Positions 62,696 through 64,000 of a stretch of 64,000 nt of DNA are shown in pieces; position 1 is the first letter of the stretch, and each line of letters opens with the position of its first letter. The notes under the pieces were generated by a model, which saw nothing but the letters and a program-made list of their open reading frames with translations, searched no databases and had not been told where the DNA came from. Position numbers and translations under genes: made by a program. Source of the DNA: Bradyrhizobium tropiciagri (GTDB lineage Bacteria; Pseudomonadota; Alphaproteobacteria; Rhizobiales; Xanthobacteraceae). The stretch lies in the NCBI RefSeq assembly GCF_001189845.1, contig NZ_LFLZ01000051.1, forward strand, positions 1 to 64,000, read 5' to 3'.

Positions 62696-63140
62696 TCAAC
62701 GACTTGCGCACTCGCGGCTGTCGTTGATCAGTCGCTTCGCGCGTGGATCGTCGTTAAGATCATCGAAGGCTTTGGTGTCCGCTTTGTGTGCTCGCCACGC
62801 AACCAGCGCAAGAATAAGCGCCCCGCATGAAATTGCGGCCACTCCCACGCAAGTGCTGCAGCTACGCACCAAAGGGAGCAAACACCAGACTGCCCCGGCA
62901 ATAACCCACCCAATGACTTCGCCACAAGCGCAACCAAGCGCTGCATTTACGCGGTCTTTCAGGGATACGTCTGGTTCTGACTTCTGCACCAGATGCAAGC
63001 TAGCATGGAATCGACAACCGAAATTCGACCTCCGCAAGAAGTGAACCGGGCTGGGATCGACCTTCAGCAGCCTACGTTCGTTGCCGACTTGAGCTGCCAG
63101 TATCACAAGGTCCGCTCGCGCGAAGCGGACCAGATGCAGG
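62649..63140 (+). repeat. 17-bp direct repeat bracketing a small membrane-protein frame
   Basis: AGCGGACCAGATGCAGG occurs at 62649-62665 and 63124-63140. An outer 12-bp GCATAGCGGACT occurs at 62547 and 63206. The same AGCGGAC core is thus found four times around the enclosed frame. It may mark an inserted segment or a dispersed repeat family. Confidence 0.6.
62696..63106 (-). CDS. Possible two-TM membrane protein
   Basis: The frame has up to 136 residues; a GTG at 62989 would give 97. Two hydrophobic segments (EVIGWVIAGAVWCLLPLV and CVGVAAISCGALILALVAW) are cysteine-rich and followed by a charged tail (DDLNDDPRAKRLINDSRE). The ribosome site is weak, and composition is less GC-rich than the neighbours. 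Direct repeats flank it, so recent acquisition is possible. Confidence 0.35.
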   Translation of the reverse strand: MILAAQVGNERRLLKVDPSPVHFLRRSNFGCRFHASLHLVQKSEPDVSLKDRVNAALGCACGEVIGWVIAGAVWCLLPLVRSCSTCVGVAAISCGALILALVAWRAHKADTKAFDDLNDDPRAKRLINDSRECASR

Positions 63141-63257
63141 ACGGCCTGTGACGTCGTCTATTGGCTCCATCGTTTGGCTGCGCTGCAACTTTGGTTGCCA
63201 CCCGCGCATAGCGGACTCCGGTAAGCCCTCCGAACGGCAGATTTATGGGCTCGTGGT

Positions 63258-64000
63258 CTACTCGATCGAGTGCCCGATCATCGTGCCGAGTTCGCGCACG
63301 AGGCGATCAGACATCTGCCCCGTCACCGGCAGTTTGCGGGCGCGCTCGAACTTCGCGATCGCGTGCTGGGTGTCGGCGCCGATCGTGCCGGTCGGCTTGA
63401 GCTGGCCATAGCCATATTCGGTCAGCGTCCGCTGGACCGCGGCGATGCGTTTGCCGGCCGGGCTCAGATGCTGGGTCGGGATCGGCGCCGGCGGACGCAC
63501 GACGCTGGACAGCGCGGCGGCCGGGGACGGTGCGGCCGCCGGTGGCGCGGCGGTCGACTTCAGCACCAGGTTGGCCATCGGATCGACCGACTTGGCTTCA
63601 ACCGGCTTCGGTTCAGGCTTGGCTTCAACGGACCTGGTCTCGACCGGCCTGGTCTCAACCGGCTTCACGTCAACGGGCCTCGATGGCTCCATGGCGGCCG
63701 GCTCGACCGACCGGGCGGCAGCTTCGGCGGGACGCGGGCGCGGCATTGGGCTGGTGACCGCAGCAGCCGGGGCCGGCGGCGGTAGCGTTACCACCGAACC
63801 GCCGAACATCGGCGACGGATGACGGCCGGCCTGCAGGAACAGTGCATTGATCAGGATCGCAACAATGGCAGACAGGGCCAGCACGCCGGCGACGAGATCC
63901 TTCGGACTATGCAGCAGCAGGCGCAGCACGAGGCCACGCTCTTCCTCGGCCGCGATGGCCACTGCCTTGGCGCCGCGGCGACGGCGCGGCGTTTCGTCAT
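63258..64000 (-). CDS. Membrane-anchored peptidoglycan-binding-domain protein (5' end beyond window)
   Basis: The frame is open to the right edge (TPRRRRGAKAVAIAAEEERG), so the N-terminus is missing; a GTG at 63962 is only an alternative start. A basic cytosolic part is followed by a membrane segment (LVAGVLALSAIVAILINALF). A long Pro/Ala/Val-Glu-Thr repeat region (KPVETRPVETRSVEAK) comes next. The C-terminal peptidoglycan-binding-1-like domain reads RIAAVQRTLTEYGYGQLKPT and FERARKLPVTGQ. It is probably a periplasmic envelope protein. Confidence 0.8.
   Translation of the reverse strand, partial: DETPRRRRGAKAVAIAAEEERGLVLRLLLHSPKDLVAGVLALSAIVAILINALFLQAGRHPSPMFGGSVVTLPPPAPAAAVTSPMPRPRPAEAAARSVEPAAMEPSRPVDVKPVETRPVETRSVEAKPEPKPVEAKSVDPMANLVLKSTAAPPAAAPSPAAALSSVVRPPAPIPTQHLSPAGKRIAAVQRTLTEYGYGQLKPTGTIGADTQHAIAKFERARKLPVTGQMSDRLVRELGTMIGHSIE

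Noticed and set aside
1..64000. tRNA, rRNA, CRISPR arrays, prophage or conjugative modules
   Set aside because: Looked for but nothing convincing was seen. The repeats present are RTX codons, short tandem or dispersed palindromes, not spacer arrays.

Overview
The window looks like chromosomal DNA of a Bradyrhizobium-type alphaproteobacterium. It is GC-rich and dense, with ATGA-coupled operons. It carries two CtrA-type TTAA-N7-TTAA boxes, a DUF2336 protein, YcgN- and DUF1491-family proteins and a Ku repair protein. It also has dispersed inverted repeats of a kind I associate with Bradyrhizobiaceae intergenic regions. The assignment rests on gene content and style only; no rRNA or tRNA was seen.

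Left part (1-37 kb): an exopolysaccharide (EPS) locus. Two tandem RTX-type repeat proteins, the first cut by the window edge, lie beside it. A minus-strand operon (10.2 to 3.5 kb) encodes a PslG-like glycoside hydrolase, a bi-domain oxidoreductase, a heparinase II/III-family protein and a frameshifted glycosyltransferase. A divergent plus-strand operon (10.3-13.8 kb) encodes a glycosyltransferase, an AlgD-type GDP-mannose 6-dehydrogenase and a methyltransferase. A long minus-strand series (26.2 to 13.8 kb) encodes the OPX exporter, an O-antigen-ligase-like polymerase, a secreted Ala/Gly-rich protein, a tyrosine autokinase (ExoP/Wzc type), a TPR-like membrane-anchored protein, a methyltransferase, a glycosyltransferase, a second Wzy-like protein, a Wzx flippase and two more methyltransferases. 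A plus-strand group (26.5-30 kb) encodes small membrane or secreted proteins, a polytopic membrane protein, a metallophosphoesterase and a second TPR-like protein. The initiating sugar-phosphate transferase (31.4 to 30 kb) and a UDP-glucuronate 4-epimerase (35.7 to 34.6 kb) complete the set. Together they describe a Wzx/Wzy-type pathway for a probably uronic-acid-containing EPS. TGTTAA/G hexamers, often paired with 6-bp or 2-bp spacers, recur in the intergenic gaps of this region and are proposed as a shared operator.

Middle (31.5-39.5 kb): a patchwork of small or orphan genes. These include a solitary transposase-OrfA-like HTH protein, two related small helical proteins, several one-TM proteins, Ku and a Flp-type pilin. 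Gaps here are longer and less GC-rich.

Right part (39.8-64 kb): mostly metabolic and housekeeping genes. There is a TPP-dependent enzyme, an NDH-2-like flavoprotein, and a branched-chain amino-acid-type ABC transporter with a fused LivG-LivF ATPase and two paralogous binding proteins flanking the cassette. An MFS exporter (frameshifted), YcgN, PBP1A, a DUF1214/DUF1254 pair, a LuxR-type regulator, an MBL-fold hydrolase, a divergent LysR regulator, a lipoprotein, DUF2336, an old yellow enzyme homologue, DUF1491 and a truncated peptidoglycan-binding-type protein follow.

Four genes (near 4302, 28751, 42978 and 50232) are each broken by loss of one base. In all four a plus-strand GGC reads GC, which points to systematic consensus error more than to decay. 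All assignments are by reading; no database search was run.
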